Both the position numbers and the translations under genes were made by a program. Below the pieces are notes generated by a model, which was not told the origin of the DNA, did no database searches, and saw only the letters and a program-made list of their open reading frames with translations. Shown here piece after piece: positions 5,698-5,698 of a stretch of DNA of 5,698 bases. Position 1 is the first letter of the stretch. Every line of letters begins with the position of its first letter. The stretch is from Hyphomicrobiales bacterium (lineage in GTDB: Bacteria; Pseudomonadota; Alphaproteobacteria; Rhizobiales; Xanthobacteraceae). Location: contig JAPLPC010000198.1 in NCBI GenBank assembly GCA_026400425.1, forward strand, positions 1 to 5,698, read 5' to 3'.

Positions 5698-5698
5698 A

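Overview
The window (5,698 bp, GC-rich) looks like a chromosomal catabolic locus from a proteobacterium. Stand-alone Bug/TctC and LivK-type binding proteins, a sigma-54 activator and CoA-based degradation genes are typical of soil Alphaproteobacteria (Bradyrhizobiaceae-like) or Burkholderiales. The assignment below phylum level is inference. I saw no tRNA, rRNA, insertion sequence or CRISPR array.

Layout from left to right. (1) The 3' end of a sigma-54-dependent activator gene (+, cut by the left edge) ends at 514. (2) A LivK-type ABC substrate-binding protein gene (-, 535-1746) converges on it, with a perfect 11-bp hairpin at the junction. (3) A 240-bp divergent intergenic region (1747-1986) separates this gene from (4) a MaoC-type hydratase gene (+, 1987-2445). 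A strong hairpin terminator follows that gene. (5) Converging on it is a minus-strand operon, in transcription order: a thiolase-like protein (cut by the right edge, stop at 4663), an acyl-CoA dehydrogenase (4649-3504) and a tripartite-tricarboxylate-type periplasmic binding protein (3475-2489). The gaps are only 13 and 28 nt.

The most informative part is the divergent intergenic region. It holds two face-to-face -24/-12 (sigma-54) promoters, both of the form TGGCAT-N6-TGCT with exact GG-N10-GC spacing. Each lies exactly 35 nt from its start codon. A perfect 8-bp palindrome sits at the exact midpoint, overlapped by a 19-bp imperfect dyad, which together make a good candidate enhancer site. 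The sigma-54 activator at the left edge is the obvious candidate regulator.

Working model (inference): an external carboxylic acid, perhaps branched or cyclic, is captured by one or both periplasmic binding proteins. After conversion to its CoA thioester outside this window, it is oxidised by the acyl-CoA dehydrogenase (isovaleryl-CoA-dehydrogenase-like active site), hydrated by the MaoC enzyme and cleaved by the thiolase-fold protein. That last protein appears to lack the standard thiolase cysteine and GHP histidine, so it may be an aldolase-like or otherwise repurposed thiolase. The actual substrate cannot be read from this sequence.
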